Positions 6,941 through 15,077 of a stretch of 30,744 nt of DNA are shown in pieces. Source of the DNA: a virus; the IMG/VR virus record IMGVR_UViG_3300028275_000045, positions 1 to 30,744 of that record; one strand, written 5' to 3'. Below the pieces are notes generated by a model. The model searched no databases, had not been told where the DNA came from, and saw only the letters and a program-made list of their open reading frames with translations. How positions within the stretch are numbered: the stretch's first letter is position 1; each line of letters opens with the position of its first letter. A program made the translations under genes and the position numbers.

Positions 6941-9900
6941 TTATCCTGGCGGAGATGTGCTGGTCACCCCGCCACCTCCACCACCCCCACCACATCCTGC
7001 ATTGAGGCAATCCTGCTCGGAAGCGTAAGTTCCAACCGTGTAGCTTCCTGTGGAAACACAGCCATAGATAAAGCTGTTCCCGGTAGTTGCGACTATCTCA
7101 CAATTGTACCTGTAAGACGGCGCAGCTGTTGTTGAAGTCGTGCTGGTGCTTGTGGTTGTTGAGGTTGTGGTCGTAGTAACCGGAGCAGCTGTCGTGGTCG
7201 TTGTAGCCGAACCAGTTGTGGTAGTCGTTGTGGTCGGCGCAGCCGTCGTAGTGGTCGTGGTTGTTGTGGTTGTTGTGGTGGTAGTAGTTCCACACCCCGA
7301 GTTTATACAATCATTATTACTGGTATAAGGTCCACCAACAATAGTATGTTCATATTGAGGGCTATCTAAGCTATCAAGATATCCACATCTATCTAAAATC
7401 ATTGCGCCAGTAAATTTATCTCTTGAATAAAAACAATAACGACCAGCTACAAACGGGGGTGTTGTTGTGGTGGTGGTCGGCGCAGCCGTCGTAGTTGTGG
7501 TCGTTCCCAACGAAGCACAAGCCACATTGCACGCGCCCGATGAGACATAAGGCCCGGTATAAGTCACCAAAGGATTGGCGGGTGGGCGCGTTGATATATA
7601 GCTGCACCCAGTAGTGCCTTGATAAGAATCATTGACACAATAATATCCAGCCACCCAAGGTGCTGGGGTAGTGGTGGGCGGGGAAGTCGTGTCAGGTACA
7701 GGATCGTCTCCAAAACATCCAGCACCATAAATAATCGACTGACGATTGTCGTCTAGATCATCATTTTGAATAACTAGCGTGCCAGTTATGGTGGTGATGT
7801 AACGAATCGAAGGAGAGGTTCCACCCATCGTGAAGGACAATTCCTGGGTAGCCGCTTTGGTCGAATCAAAGTGGTAATAATTTACGGAATTGCTGGAAAC
7901 AGTCCCAATTCCAGAGCCACCAGACCAAACAGGCGAGAAAGCACCCGTCATCCTCATGGCGAATTTGGGATTTTTCAAATATTTCAAATTGAGATTGTAG
8001 GTGGCTGGCCCGGTTGGATTGGCTCCACCAAACTTCCATCTTTCCGGAAGATACCAGTCTGTCTCGTTGGCACTCATCTCGTAATGAACGCCGGGAGTCT
8101 GCAATTTTAGCGTGATATATTTGAAGACAATTGATGTGTTCGTGAATTTGAAAACAATGAATTCGCCTGCGTCGCAAGCCAATCGCTTTTGCGAAGAGTC
8201 ATACAGGTTTGTGTAAGTGACAGATGGTGACCCAGAAGCATTCCAGTTGCGGAATATTTCTAGCTTAATTCCGCCAGAATTCTGTCCACCAGCCCACAGA
8301 TAATAATTGGCAGAATATTTCGACCTAAATCGATAATAACGGGTTTCGCCAGCGTCAACAGTCGAAGTGAAGTAATTGACGCCACCAAGCTCTTCCAAAT
8401 CCTGAAGTTCAGTATCAGCTTCGTAGGGCCATGCGTTAACGGGCGTGTAACCGCCTGACTGTGGATCGGTCGCACGAACAGTATGGCTTTCATTGGTTGA
8501 TGTTAAGACTTCCACAGACCAACTTGGCACACGCAAGATTCTTGATCCATAACCCGTATCGGCAATCATGCCGAGCTTCCATTCTCCGTTGGGGCTGTCT
8601 CCAAATAGATCAGTCAATGTTGTGCCAAACGGGGCCGATGAATCCGGCCAATATGTGACATTTTGATTGCCGTTGGGATTGGGGCGGAAATTTCCTCCAG
8701 AACCGAAAGAAAACAACGAGTCTCCGCTGTCGTTAGTAAAGACATAAGTCTGTTCTGTGATATTGCCGCTATTTGCCAGGGCGCCAGCCAGCAAGAGATC
8801 TTTGCCTGACGGTGCTTTCAACATCAACACGCTTGTGCCAACCGAAGAAAAAGATGACACATCGTGCAGAGTTACTTTCAAACCAGCTATGACGCCGGAC
8901 ATGCCAGAAAATTGGAGGCTCGTCCTGTAAACATCCCCGCCGGTTGCCTCACCAGGAGGGTTGGTAAATTGCATCTGGACTTCCGGAACATTGGAAGGCC
9001 ACGCTGGTGGTGGGGGAAGTGTGTCCGGGTCCATGTTGATACGAATGAACATGTCCGGTTGTGCGCAATAAGTACAGACCGGATCATAGATGATGGCGTC
9101 TTCACCGATACCACTTTCGTAGCCATGCAACGAGCAATCGTAGCTAAAAGGCGCCTTTTCTTCTAATGTTACCGTTAAGACCACATCGCCGCCCCAGAAC
9201 CCATCTGCCACATTGCCAGACGCAGGATTGGTGGCCGAAGGAACCAGTCGGTTGAACCCATCTGTGTCAAATAAACGAAAAGGATGAGTGCTGGTGTTTT
9301 GCAGACGGAATGTGTAGGTCAAATTGGCGACTGATTTGGGGATCATGCTGCTGACCACATACCAGTTTGTGCCGTCGTCGCTGAACTCAAAATGATTGCC
9401 GGAGATACCGTTCGTGTTGGAAGACGAGCGGACATAGGTTAAGGATTTGAGGCATGTTGCTGGCAGCGGGTAGGGGCTTGCGGTCGTGGTTGTTGTGCTG
9501 GTGGTCGTGCTGGTTGTGGTAGTGGTCGGGCCGCTGGTAGTCGTTGTGGAAGTTGTCGTGGAAGTCGTGGTTGTTGTAGTGGTTGTGGTCGTGGTGCAAC
9601 AGGCTCCCAGGACGCGATAACCCAAAGAAGCGGCGTCATAAACCAGCGTTACCCCACCCAACGGAAAAACAGGGTAGTCATCCAGATCAAGAACCAGCAG
9701 TTTGGAGCCGGACGGTGCTGTCACCGAAGCGTGCTTTAGGTAGAATGTGTCAGTCTCGGAAATATTCAGCAGATAGACAGTTTCACCATCTGCGATTGAC
9801 TCTACGCCATGGATTTCATAACCATTGATCGGCGGATCAACACGCAGGATATTCTTGCCATAGCGAGGCAGTTCCAGAGTGCTTACCCCAGACAGAGACG

Positions 9901-10582
9901 GGGTGTGGCTTGAGAGGGCGACCGCCGAGTTCGCCAACATCTGGTAAGTGCCGACATGCCTCCAGGCGGTTGAGTGCTGGCTGACCATCACGCCGTCGAC
10001 GCGCACAAGGTCATAGCCGGAAGGCCTGCCGGTGTCTCTGTCCCAAACCACCTTCTGCAAAGCCACAGCCTGGGCAGAATTATCCCAGTAGGCAAACACA
10101 TCCACGCATTTGCCAGCTACTTCGTTGGCCGACACATAGGGGGCGATATTCAGCGTGAACTTGCGCCAACGGCTTTCCAAGGTGTCCCACAAGGAAATGT
10201 TGTTGCCCTGAAGTGGAGCCAAATAGACAGTTCCAGAGCCTGGAGCCTCTGTGTCCGTCGCCGAAAACGACAGGGCAGCATTGGCAATACCGTTATTGTC
10301 CAACACATCTAGAAGACCATCCCGCGTCACGGTGTGGGCGATGGGGTCGCCAGCGGCGTGTAGGACGGCTGTGGTACCTTCCCTTCCTCGCAAAACTGTC
10401 AGCGTGTTTGTCTGGTCATCAACAGCTGTGACCCGCATCACCTCTTGACCGCAGGTCACTTCAAAGGGTGGGTGGGGGAACTTCAGGATATTGACAACGA
10501 CGATCTCGGTGTCGGTTGAACTGATCGCTGAACCGAGGTAGGTGACAGCCTGGTTGGAAAAACGGTGGAGTTGACCGGCCAT
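6941..10582 (-). CDS. Large Thr-rich virion/adhesin protein with P-domain-like module and three Cys-rich repeats, 1213 aa
   Basis: The ATG at 10582 follows GAGG. Domains in order: residues 1-328 are paralogous to the 11296-12414 protein (a beta-rich virion head module); 329-368 is a nearly pure Thr/Ser linker; 370-500 is a beta-sandwich-like region; about 535-695 resembles a P/Homo B (proprotein-convertase P) domain ('FSGMSGVIAGLKVTLHDVSS', 'LKAPSGKDLLLAG', 'SPNGEWKLGMIADTG'); 700-955 holds two further beta-rich modules. Three Cys-rich repeats follow (about 981-1023, 1049-1098, 1161-1199), each ending 'GxYxSxxxCxxxxC' and separated by Thr-rich linkers. The C-terminus is a run of glycines. No signal peptide. 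Best read as a tail fibre or surface-binding virion protein; the mucin-like linkers could be glycosylated by the glycosyltransferases nearby. Confidence 0.75.
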   Translation of the reverse strand: MAGQLHRFSNQAVTYLGSAISSTDTEIVVVNILKFPHPPFEVTCGQEVMRVTAVDDQTNTLTVLRGREGTTAVLHAAGDPIAHTVTRDGLLDVLDNNGIANAALSFSATDTEAPGSGTVYLAPLQGNNISLWDTLESRWRKFTLNIAPYVSANEVAGKCVDVFAYWDNSAQAVALQKVVWDRDTGRPSGYDLVRVDGVMVSQHSTAWRHVGTYQMLANSAVALSSHTPSLSGVSTLELPRYGKNILRVDPPINGYEIHGVESIADGETVYLLNISETDTFYLKHASVTAPSGSKLLVLDLDDYPVFPLGGVTLVYDAASLGYRVLGACCTTTTTTTTTTTSTTTSTTTTSGPTTTTTSTTTSTTTTTASPYPLPATCLKSLTYVRSSSNTNGISGNHFEFSDDGTNWYVVSSMIPKSVANLTYTFRLQNTSTHPFRLFDTDGFNRLVPSATNPASGNVADGFWGGDVVLTVTLEEKAPFSYDCSLHGYESGIGEDAIIYDPVCTYCAQPDMFIRINMDPDTLPPPPAWPSNVPEVQMQFTNPPGEATGGDVYRTSLQFSGMSGVIAGLKVTLHDVSSFSSVGTSVLMLKAPSGKDLLLAGALANSGNITEQTYVFTNDSGDSLFSFGSGGNFRPNPNGNQNVTYWPDSSAPFGTTLTDLFGDSPNGEWKLGMIADTGYGSRILRVPSWSVEVLTSTNESHTVRATDPQSGGYTPVNAWPYEADTELQDLEELGGVNYFTSTVDAGETRYYRFRSKYSANYYLWAGGQNSGGIKLEIFRNWNASGSPSVTYTNLYDSSQKRLACDAGEFIVFKFTNTSIVFKYITLKLQTPGVHYEMSANETDWYLPERWKFGGANPTGPATYNLNLKYLKNPKFAMRMTGAFSPVWSGGSGIGTVSSNSVNYYHFDSTKAATQELSFTMGGTSPSIRYITTITGTLVIQNDDLDDNRQSIIYGAGCFGDDPVPDTTSPPTTTPAPWVAGYYCVNDSYQGTTGCSYISTRPPANPLVTYTGPYVSSGACNVACASLGTTTTTTAAPTTTTTTPPFVAGRYCFYSRDKFTGAMILDRCGYLDSLDSPQYEHTIVGGPYTSNNDCINSGCGTTTTTTTTTTTTTTTAAPTTTTTTTGSATTTTTAAPVTTTTTSTTTSTSTTSTTAAPSYRYNCEIVATTGNSFIYGCVSTGSYTVGTYASEQDCLNAGCGGGGGGGGVTSTSPPG

Positions 10583-10585
10583 GAA

Positions 10586-11293
10586 TTATTCCTCGATGCC
10601 GAACAGCGTGCCGGTGACGGTGACGGACGGCGAGTTGGGGGTTTGGGTGAGTTTGAGGACATTGTTGGCTGCTGACAACAGGCGCCCACCCGGCAGGTCA
10701 AACCGGAAGGCCGTGTCTGCCGTGATCATGGGGGTGCGGAAGACAAAGTTGCCGGATGAGTTGTCTTCAAAGAGCAGCGAGACATTGCCGGAGACCGACA
10801 GGATACCGCCCAACAGCCGGATTTTCTTGCCGGAAGCCGGAGTCCAGACAGTTGCCAAAACACCGACGGAAACGGCGCTGAGGTCTTTGTAAACAGCCGG
10901 AATAAGGGTGGGAGAATACGCAGTGCCATTGAAAACAAATGGCGCAACCGCAAGTGTTGAGACACCCACTGGCCCTATGTTTGCCGCAGTAAACGCATTG
11001 CTCAAAGGAGTCCAAGCATTGCCGTTAGACATGGAGGCGCCAAATCCTGGAAGAATACCGCCAGAAGTAGGTTGAGAAGCAGCAATTCCGGAAACCGCCA
11101 CATTCCAGGTGCCATTCTGGGCGGCGTGAACAGCTAAACCGCTGGCCCCCACCGTGGCCTTGCTGGTGCCGTTCAGGGTGCCGTCCATCAGCTTCACATA
11201 CTGGACCTTGCACGATCCCAGCGTGGCATCGTTGACCTCGTCGGCGGCGATGGACACACCAGCACCCGGAGTGATTTGCACATTGTCGGCCAT
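10586..11293 (-). CDS. Virion structural (tail/fibre-associated) protein, 235 aa
   Basis: The ATG at 11293 follows GAGGG. The N-terminus 'MADNVQITPGAGVSIAADEV', followed by 'VQYVKLMDGT', is a pattern common in phage virion proteins of unknown role. The rest is beta-rich, with many Gly/Ser/Thr/Val residues, and ends 'VTVTGTLFGIEE'. It lies between two paralogous virion proteins with 2-3 base gaps, so it probably forms part of the same tail or fibre assembly. Confidence 0.72.
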   Translation of the reverse strand: MADNVQITPGAGVSIAADEVNDATLGSCKVQYVKLMDGTLNGTSKATVGASGLAVHAAQNGTWNVAVSGIAASQPTSGGILPGFGASMSNGNAWTPLSNAFTAANIGPVGVSTLAVAPFVFNGTAYSPTLIPAVYKDLSAVSVGVLATVWTPASGKKIRLLGGILSVSGNVSLLFEDNSSGNFVFRTPMITADTAFRFDLPGGRLLSAANNVLKLTQTPNSPSVTVTGTLFGIEE

Positions 11294-11295
11294 TG

Positions 11296-12414
11296 TCAGT
11301 TCCCTCGGTAAAGAATGATGTCGCCGGATTCATTGGCGTATGCCAGCAGATTGCCCTCTCCGTCTTCCAGAGCGTCTTGAACGATGTCTGGATCGGTCTC
11401 GCGGGAAGGGCGGAAGAAACAGTTGGCCACAAATCTCCAGGCTCGGCTGACCACATCGTAGATGCAGGCCACGCCCCCGCCTGGCGGGATGGGCAGATCG
11501 CCTTTTTGGGGCAGTAGGAATTTCTCGTTGGTCAACGCCGACGCAGAAGCGTGCTTCAGCAACACTCCTTGGGAAGATGACACATTGCTCAGGATCACCA
11601 TCTTGCCGTCTCGCGCTGACTGTAGGCCGTGCAAGACCACGGCGCTCACGGTCGGATTAAGCCGCACAACCTTGAATCCTTCGTGGCGGGCGGTCAAATT
11701 ATTGGCCGCACTCAAGGTGACCCGGTACGCATTTGGCGTGAACAAGGTACCTTGTTTCTGAATTGTCCCGACATAACGCCTAGGGACAAGGCTGTAGCTA
11801 TCTGTTCTAGTCGCCACCCCATCCCTGAGGGTCGTTGTCGGGCGAGAGCTGGATGTTGACCAAACAGCCATGAAATACATGACCTTTTGGAGCGATTCAT
11901 TCCAATGGGCAAAAATGTCAGCGGCTTCCCCGTCAGCCAGAATCGGCAGCAGGGTTTCCGTCCCCGCCGGAAAGCGTCTCCAGCCATTTGTCATGGGGTC
12001 GAGCAGCGAAACACCGTTCCCGCTCAAGGGCTGAAGTGTGATGGAGATGCCAGGGACGGGACGGACAGAGACATATCCCTTGTCGTCGGCAACGGTCAGG
12101 AAGGCTTTTTGGGTCAAAACGGGCTGGACTGGCCTACCAACAAGATGCTTGACGGCCTGGGTGGATTCCTGAGCGCGTAGAACGGTCAGGATCAATTCGG
12201 GTGAGGGCTGGGTGAGGGAAAGAAGTAGGCCGACGGGCAACGCTAACCGGGATGACAAGGCTTGGACAGTACAGATTTCTGAATCGATGACGATGTCGAA
12301 AGGGGGATTCTGGGGAAACTCCGGCGAGTAATTGACGACAATCTGGTTGGAAACCGCATCGACTGACTCTAAGAGTGTCGTTGCAGCACCGCCAAATCGC
12401 CGGAAATCAGTCAT
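11296..12414 (-). CDS. Virion protein paralogous to the N-terminal module of the 1213-aa fibre, 372 aa
   Basis: I chose ATG 12414 (after GAGGGG); the longer frame to 12435 lies inside the upstream gene. It aligns along most of its length with residues 1-328 of the 1213-aa protein: 'LTVLRAQESTQAV' versus 'LTVLRGREGTTAV', 'RRYVGTIQ' versus 'WRHVGTYQ', 'VVLHGLQSARDGKMVILSN' versus 'YEIHGVESIADGETVYLLN', and 'PPGGGVACIYD' versus 'PLGGVTLVYD'. It lacks the Thr linkers and distal domains and ends in a unique 35-residue tail. Probably a baseplate- or fibre-base protein. Confidence 0.72.
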   Translation of the reverse strand: MTDFRRFGGAATTLLESVDAVSNQIVVNYSPEFPQNPPFDIVIDSEICTVQALSSRLALPVGLLLSLTQPSPELILTVLRAQESTQAVKHLVGRPVQPVLTQKAFLTVADDKGYVSVRPVPGISITLQPLSGNGVSLLDPMTNGWRRFPAGTETLLPILADGEAADIFAHWNESLQKVMYFMAVWSTSSSRPTTTLRDGVATRTDSYSLVPRRYVGTIQKQGTLFTPNAYRVTLSAANNLTARHEGFKVVRLNPTVSAVVLHGLQSARDGKMVILSNVSSSQGVLLKHASASALTNEKFLLPQKGDLPIPPGGGVACIYDVVSRAWRFVANCFFRPSRETDPDIVQDALEDGEGNLLAYANESGDIILYRGN

Positions 12415-12736
12415 CGTCGAACCGCCCCTCGGCAAAAGCTAGTCGAAGGGCCTCGGTCGCCTGTTGCGCCTGTTCGTCGGAAAAACCGGCCCGGATCAAC
12501 TGCTTATACACCTTGTGGCGGGTGTACATCCGGGTGATGGGGCCGTTACCTCGAGCCAGCCCCTGAAGGGCAGAACGCGCCTTCTTGCATTCCCAAAGCA
12601 ATCGCAATGCCTGGATGCCGACGGAGATAATCATCAGGATGGTGAACGGGTCGAAACCGACCAGTTTTTCTTCCAGATAACCTTGCAGTACCGGGAATTC
12701 GCCGCTCTTGGCCGGTTTAATTTCCGAATCTGTCAT
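12407..12736 (-). CDS. Predicted membrane-associated small protein, 109 aa
   Basis: The ATG at 12736 has a near-ideal AAGGAGG 7 nt upstream. Residues 29-48 ('FDPFTILMIISVGIQALRLL') form one hydrophobic segment. A basic stretch and a helical C-terminal half with an acidic end ('EGRFDDD') follow. One membrane segment with a cytoplasmic tail would fit a holin-like or virion-membrane protein, but no family is recognised. It overlaps the exported 70-aa gene upstream by 20 bases and the virion gene downstream by 8. Confidence 0.6.
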   Translation of the reverse strand: MTDSEIKPAKSGEFPVLQGYLEEKLVGFDPFTILMIISVGIQALRLLWECKKARSALQGLARGNGPITRMYTRHKVYKQLIRAGFSDEQAQQATEALRLAFAEGRFDDD

Positions 12737-12929
12737 CGATAGGCCTCCTTGGTCCCCTGCGCCACCAGCACTTCACTTTGCTGTCCCACCACCAACGCTC
12801 AAGATTGTCTGGATTGTGGGCGAGAGCGGCACCATAGGGAGCCAGCCAGTCAGCGGACGGAATCAGGTTGAACGCTTCAGCGGGCGGCGCAGTGCCTATC
12901 AGGAGTGTTCCAAGGAAAGCACTTTTCAT
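12717..12929 (-). CDS. Small Trp-rich protein with signal-peptide-like N-terminus, 70 aa
   Basis: The ATG at 12929 overlaps the TGA of the peptidase gene as ATGA. The first 19 residues ('MKSAFLGTLLIGTAPPAEA') look like a short signal peptide with an AEA cleavage site. The mature part is rich in Trp, Arg and Pro ('LERWWWDSKVKCWWRRGPRR'). Such a short exported peptide could act in the envelope, but no family is recognised. The SD of the next gene lies inside its 3' end. Confidence 0.5.
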   Translation of the reverse strand: MKSAFLGTLLIGTAPPAEAFNLIPSADWLAPYGAALAHNPDNLERWWWDSKVKCWWRRGPRRPIDDRFGN

Positions 12930-13861
12930 TTGCCGACCAGATCAAACAGGGCCATGTGGATATCCTGGCTGGGGAAGTTGTCGTATTGACTGACCAGGAA
13001 AGTGTCGCCCTGCCCGATCATTCGCTCAATAGTCTTGCGTTTGACCTTCAGGGTGCCGCGTGGCATCTCCTCGCCCGTTCCAGGGTTCTTGACCACGCCG
13101 TGGACATCCCCCCAGGAATTGGCGATGTAGACATGCTCCTGATCAACCAGGCAGTAGTCGTAGATGCACATTTGGTGCGCCCAAGATCCGGAGGGGTCGT
13201 GGTACCCGTCTGCCCCAGGTGTCATCTCAAAACCCTGGTCGCTGGCAACCGTGCAGGAATAACCGTTGGCCAATCCGGCGATCAGGTCATCCCAAGTCTT
13301 CACCTTGGCCGCCGAGCGCACCAGATACTTCTTGCCGACTTCCAGAAACTTGCTGTCTGGCCCCTTTTTGCCCCAGGCCCTGGCTATGTCTTTGCCATAA
13401 GGCGGACAACCATCCTTGTCGGCAAAAATGGTGCCGTGCTTCATCACGCCAGCAGCTGCCCAGGAGCCGATGGAGCCATCCCCAGAGATGCGCCCACCAC
13501 CGATCTGCACTCGGCTGACGCCGTAGATGTAGGGGGCAAAGACCGGATGAAACTCTTCTGCGTCGCCGCGCACGAGGATGTCGCAGCACGCAAGGTACTC
13601 GACGGCGTGCTTCATCCCCCAGGAGACACAGTCCCCGATCAGCTGGACGCTCAGCTTGCCGCCAATGTCACGATTCAGGACTTTGCGGGCAACCCGGTAG
13701 TTTTCTGAAAACTTCGGGGGTGCGCCGATGGCTCCGACAATCTGGAAGTCAACGAAATTGTAATCGTCCTTGACCATCTGGTAGCCGATAGCCGCTTCTT
13801 CGGCCCCGGGCCAGCCAGACTGGTTGCCATTCTTGTAGGCGTCAATAATCTCGTTGTCCAT
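12926..13861 (-). CDS. Papain-like (C1-type) cysteine peptidase, 311 aa
   Basis: The papain-fold catalytic residues are visible in order: Gln73 and Cys78 in 'QLIGDCVSWG' (compare QGxCGSCWA), His229 in 'GSWAHQMCIYDY', and Asn248 in 'IANSWGDVHG'. This predicts a thiol endopeptidase or amidase. There is no N-terminal signal peptide; the first 60 residues have no clear propeptide pattern. Placed between virion genes and exported small proteins, it may mature virion proteins or cut a host envelope target. SD at ATG 13861 is weak (GGGTGAG). It follows an 81-base spacer with inverted repeats. Confidence 0.78.
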   Translation of the reverse strand: MDNEIIDAYKNGNQSGWPGAEEAAIGYQMVKDDYNFVDFQIVGAIGAPPKFSENYRVARKVLNRDIGGKLSVQLIGDCVSWGMKHAVEYLACCDILVRGDAEEFHPVFAPYIYGVSRVQIGGGRISGDGSIGSWAAAGVMKHGTIFADKDGCPPYGKDIARAWGKKGPDSKFLEVGKKYLVRSAAKVKTWDDLIAGLANGYSCTVASDQGFEMTPGADGYHDPSGSWAHQMCIYDYCLVDQEHVYIANSWGDVHGVVKNPGTGEEMPRGTLKVKRKTIERMIGQGDTFLVSQYDNFPSQDIHMALFDLVGK

Positions 13862-13889
13862 GTCATCTCACCCAAAATCTTAATGTTTC

Positions 13890-13934
13890 TGTCCGGACAT
13901 AACGGTCATCTGTCCGGAGTAGGCTCCGGACAGA
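13890..13934 (-). repeat. Inverted-repeat cluster of TGTCCGGACA-type sites
   Basis: TGTCCGGACA at 13890-13899 is a perfect 10-bp palindrome. At 13909-13934 the same half-site forms a perfect 11-bp stem with a 4-base loop (TCTGTCCGGAG/CTCCGGACAGA). There is no U-run on the minus strand. The cluster lies between the 272-aa gene and the peptidase start and may be an operator or a regulatory hairpin. Confidence 0.6.
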
Positions 13935-13942
13935 ACGACAAG

Positions 13943-14761
13943 TTATTTCACGGCTTTCAGGCCGGTGGCAATCTCCCGCCAAGCATCGGCGTAGTCTTCG
14001 GCGGTGGTGATTTTTTTAGTCTTGTACATGTCGTACAAAACTTTCTGTAGTTCGTTGCCAAATTCCTCCCACGGCTCCGGGGTCAGGTTGGCCGAGGCCA
14101 AAGCCGAGTTGTTGGCATCCTTGGTCGCTTTCAGGATGGCGTCGCCGGTCTTGTAGGCGCCAGCGGCCACGGAAGAAGCGATGGACTCAAAGGCTTCCGA
14201 CAAAACCGATGCGGCCTTGTCTCGCGGGGCAGCGACCTTGGATGTGGCTAACAGGTAGGTGGTTTTGGCCAGCCCGAACCGCCCGTCCGGCAGCGTTGGG
14301 GTGGGGGTGGGGGTCGGAGCGGGTCCCGGGCCTGGGGTGGGGTTGGGAGTTGGACCCGGGATCGGTTCGGACTGGCCAATTTGTAGCTCAGCGGTCAGGA
14401 CTTTGATCCTGGTCTGAGCATCTGTGATCTTGTCGCCCTCCTTAGTTACATATAAGTAACTGACGGACGCAATGACAAGTAGTTTTTTCGGCGTGACACC
14501 AGCGCCAAAGAAAATCCCGTCGCCGGTTGGACGAACGCGTTTGGGGGTGTTCCCCTCAAACACCTTCCAATCGACGCTGGATGAGACAAGATTGGCTGGC
14601 TTATTCTCAATCGGTGACAAGCCAAGATCAACCAGTTCGCCAAGCGGCACAGGCTTTTCCGCACCGACAATCGACTGCTGAGGCAGGGGGTATTTGTCTT
14701 GCGCAAAAGCGCCTAGCGCAAAAGACAGGACAAACGACAGGGCAAGGAAAGCCTTACGCAC
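13943..14761 (-). CDS. Secreted protein with Pro-rich linker, 272 aa
   Basis: The frame starts with GTG at 14761, after GAGGTG. Residues 1-20 ('MRKAFLALSFVLSFALGAFA') are a clear signal peptide followed by QDKYPLPQQ. A beta-rich domain (about 35-130) is joined by a Pro/Thr/Gly linker (135-157) to an Ala-rich helical C-terminal domain (160-272, ending 'DYADAWREIATGLKAVK'). The two-domain layout suggests an exported protein that acts in the host envelope, but I recognise no family. The operon spacing is 8 bases from the 85-aa gene. Confidence 0.68.
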   Translation of the reverse strand: MRKAFLALSFVLSFALGAFAQDKYPLPQQSIVGAEKPVPLGELVDLGLSPIENKPANLVSSSVDWKVFEGNTPKRVRPTGDGIFFGAGVTPKKLLVIASVSYLYVTKEGDKITDAQTRIKVLTAELQIGQSEPIPGPTPNPTPGPGPAPTPTPTPTLPDGRFGLAKTTYLLATSKVAAPRDKAASVLSEAFESIASSVAAGAYKTGDAILKATKDANNSALASANLTPEPWEEFGNELQKVLYDMYKTKKITTAEDYADAWREIATGLKAVK

Positions 14762-14769
14762 GGGTCACC

Positions 14770-15027
14770 TCAGTTGACAGGGCCGATCTTGGTGGGAACA
14801 AATTGGGTCAGGGCCAGGTTGAGTTCGGCCAAGGAAGGTTCCTTGCCATCCTCAAACAGGTTCAGAATGTAGGTGGCGAATTCGGCGAACCAGGGCTGGC
14901 TGGCCAGCTTGGTCAGGGCCTCGATTGCCTTGTCGTCGGCTTGGCCGGGGATCATCTTCTGAATCCATCCAGCTGCGCTGACAACGATTTCAACATAACG
15001 CTTGACTTGGTCGACATTGGTAGCCAT
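14770..15027 (-). CDS. Hypothetical helical protein, 85 aa
   Basis: The ATG at 15027 follows AGGAGAG. It is a small helical protein with two amphipathic helices ('VKRYVEIVVSAAGWIQKMIP' and 'FAEFATYILNLFEDGKEPSL') and no clear membrane segment. No family recognised. It is the first gene after the second copy of the 19-bp element (15059-15077), 31 bases downstream of it. Confidence 0.6.
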   Translation of the reverse strand: MATNVDQVKRYVEIVVSAAGWIQKMIPGQADDKAIEALTKLASQPWFAEFATYILNLFEDGKEPSLAELNLALTQFVPTKIGPVN

Positions 15028-15058
15028 ATATCTCTCCTGGTAAGGACATTCCGCCGAG

Positions 15059-15077
15059 CTACCGATACTAACCAGAA
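15059..15077 (-). promoter_or_regulatory. Copy B of the 19-bp repeated upstream element
   Basis: Minus strand TTCTGGTTAGTATCGGTAG differs from the copy at 5072-5090 at one base. It overlaps the last codons and stop of the sigma-like gene yet is conserved. It ends 31 bases before the next ATG. Candidate phage promoter. Confidence 0.45.
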
